DNA of 64,000 nt from Sphingomonas sediminicola (GTDB lineage: Bacteria; Pseudomonadota; Alphaproteobacteria; Sphingomonadales; Sphingomonadaceae), in contig NZ_CP060782.1 in the NCBI RefSeq assembly GCF_014489515.1, positions 1,984,001-2,048,000 on the forward strand, in the 5' to 3' direction. The position numbers were made by a program, and so were the translations under genes. The notes under the pieces were generated by a model, which ran no database searches, had not been told where the DNA came from, and worked only from the letters and a program-made list of their open reading frames with translations. Shown in pieces: positions 62,953 to 64,000 of the stretch (position 1 is its first letter; each line of letters starts with the position of its first letter).

Positions 62953-64000
62953 AAGCCGAACCTCAACTGTGCCTTGATCGCTCGCGGTCCGCCGGGAGCG
63001 ATGTTGTTGTCGCTGTGGGCGGTCGGGAAATAGTCGGCCCCGAAGATGTTCTCGACGTTGATCTGCGCCTCGATGCCCAGCATCAGCTTGTAATAGGCGG
63101 CAGCGTCGACCCGTGCGTAGCCCGGCAGCTTCACGTTGTTGCTGATCGAAGCATAGGACTTCGACCGGGCAATCACGCCAAGCCCGAGACCGATCGTGTC
63201 CGAGACATCATAGCGGTTCCAGAGCGAGAAACTGTGCTTCGGAACCAACGGCACGTCGCGGCCTGCCGGAGCTGACGCAGTCGTCTTGGTAATCTCCGCC
63301 TTCTGCCAGGAATAGCCTGCCGAGACCTGCCAGCGGTCACTGATGCTGCGCTCGAGACCCAACTCTAAGCCCTTGCTTCGCTGGGCGCCTGTCAGCACGG
63401 TCTGCTGCGTAAGCGGGTCTATCGCACGCGTGTTGGTACGGTCGAGCCGATAGATTGCGGCGGTGGCGAGCAGACCGTCGATCGGGGCCCACTTCGCGCC
63501 CAGCTCGTAATTGTCGAAGCGTTCTGGCTTCAGGTCGGCGGTCGTCGAGGTCAGGCCGCTGAACTGGTCCCCGATTGCGGCAGATAGGATCGGCTGTAGC
63601 TGGTGTAGAGTGACAGATTGTCGCGCGGCTTCAGGATCAACCCGAAGCGCGGCGACCAGAGCTCGTCCCGTCGGCTGAAGTCTTCGCTCGCAGGGCGCAG
63701 GTCGTTCACCGATAGCTTGAAACTGTCGAACCGCAGGCCCGCGACGATCTCGAGCCATTCGGCGGGGCGGATCTGATCCTGGACGTATACTGCCGCGACC
63801 GTCGCCCGGGTGCGGTTGTTCGCATCGCTCGCAGACGAAGTGAAGGAAACGTTCTTGTCGACGCTCGCATCCGAAATCGGCGTCGTATTTCCGTTCAGGA
63901 AGGTACCCGACATCCGCTGGTTGCGGGACTTCTGCCGCCCGAACTCGAAGCCGAACAGCAATGTCTGGTCGATCCCGCCAAGGCGATTTTCCCAGACCAG
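62949..64000 (-). CDS. TonB-dependent siderophore-type receptor, C-terminal part (frameshifted, cut by window edge)
   Basis: The C-terminal half of an outer-membrane beta-barrel receptor. Barrel strands: LFGFEFGRQKS, YVQDQIRPAEWLEIVAGLRFDSF, WSPRFGLILKPRDNLSLYTSYSRSYLPQSG, then DQFSGLTSTTADLKPERFDNYELGAKWAPIDGLLATAAIYRLDRTNTRA … VENIFGADYFPTAHSDNNIAPGGPRAIKAQLRFGF ending in the terminal Phe that targets it to BAM. The two parts are in different frames; one G added to CCCC (+ strand) at 63569-63572 joins PQSG to DQF. The plug domain and N-terminus lie beyond 64000. Substrate is likely a ferric siderophore. Confidence 0.87.
   Translation of the reverse strand, partial: GLGKSPWRDRPDIAVRLRVRAAEVPQPADVGYLPERKYDADFGCERRQERFLHFVCERCEQPHPGDGRGSIRPGSDPPRRMARDRRGPAVRQFQAIGERPAPCERRLQPTGRALVAALRVDPEAARQSVTLHQLQPILSAAIGDQFSGLTSTTADLKPERFDNYELGAKWAPIDGLLATAAIYRLDRTNTRAIDPLTQQTVLTGAQRSKGLELGLERSISDRWQVSAGYSWQKAEITKTTASAPAGRDVPLVPKHSFSLWNRYDVSDTIGLGLGVIARSKSYASISNNVKLPGYARVDAAAYYKLMLGIEAQINVENIFGADYFPTAHSDNNIAPGGPRAIKAQLRFGF

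Overview
This is a GC-rich, gene-dense bacterial chromosome segment, most likely from an alphaproteobacterium of the order Sphingomonadales. The evidence is the gene content and order (YbgF/CpoB–TilS…FtsH; NadD–RsfS–RlmH–EnvC–CtpA–DsbB–Coq7), frequent GTG/TTG starts and 4-nt start/stop overlaps, an UrcA-family protein, a TonB-dependent receptor, and an alphaproteobacterial-type LexA site (GAAC-N7-GAAC). The placement is inferred from protein families; no database search was possible. I saw no prophage, insertion sequence, integrase, CRISPR array or rRNA.

Layout. 1-5.7 kb: the 5' end of rplQ (off the left edge), a small DMT-type transporter, a fluoride riboswitch driving crcB-ppa, a PAS hybrid histidine kinase, a low-affinity iron permease-like protein, two small unknown proteins and panB. 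5.8-8.2 kb: a YfgM-like TPR protein, bamB, tRNA-Gly(TCC) and tRNA-Tyr(GTA). 8.2-17.3 kb: a LuxR-type HTH protein behind a palindrome-rich region, two small unknowns, rlmB, an HhH DNA glycosylase, DoxX, a pirin, a gamma-carbonic anhydrase with a monooxygenase-like partner, a CDF metal transporter, a CAP protein and a phosphofructokinase. 17.5-21.3 kb: a 1268-residue repeat protein with its own terminator and a candidate promoter, then tRNA-Leu(CAG). 22-34.6 kb: an XRE/DUF2975 pair, a retropepsin-PDZ protein, an NDUFA9-like protein, uppP, a GST, an M20 peptidase, ubiG, lysC, nitronate monooxygenase and succinate-semialdehyde dehydrogenase. 34.7-46.7 kb: ptsP, rodZ-like, cpoB, tilS, a block of two signalling modules on opposite strands, then ftsH. 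48-54 kb: an envelope/ribosome run (nadD, rsfS, a class A beta-lactamase-like protein lacking Glu166, rlmH, a degenerate LytM factor, ctpA, dsbB, coq7). 54.5-64 kb: a DUF885 peptidase, a POT transporter, DUF1206, UrcA, a DNA-repair set (LexA-boxed radical SAM protein plus a DUF4130-UdgX fusion) split by a CarF-like lipid desaturase, and a TonB receptor running off the right edge.

One pattern affects the reading of the whole window. Twelve genes are broken by frameshifts (fourteen shifts in all), and every shift is repaired by adding back one G or C, nearly always in a short G or C run. The downstream frame always continues the same protein family. The uniform direction points to homopolymer under-calling in the assembly rather than to fourteen pseudogene events. 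I therefore annotate these as single genes with the shift stated.

How genes work together: CrcB exports fluoride, an inhibitor of the pyrophosphatase encoded by the overlapping next gene, and both lie behind a fluoride-sensing RNA. The radical SAM and UdgX proteins form a known but poorly understood DNA-repair partnership, here with SOS-type control. BamB/YfgM, CpoB, EnvC/CtpA, UppP and FtsH all serve the cell envelope.
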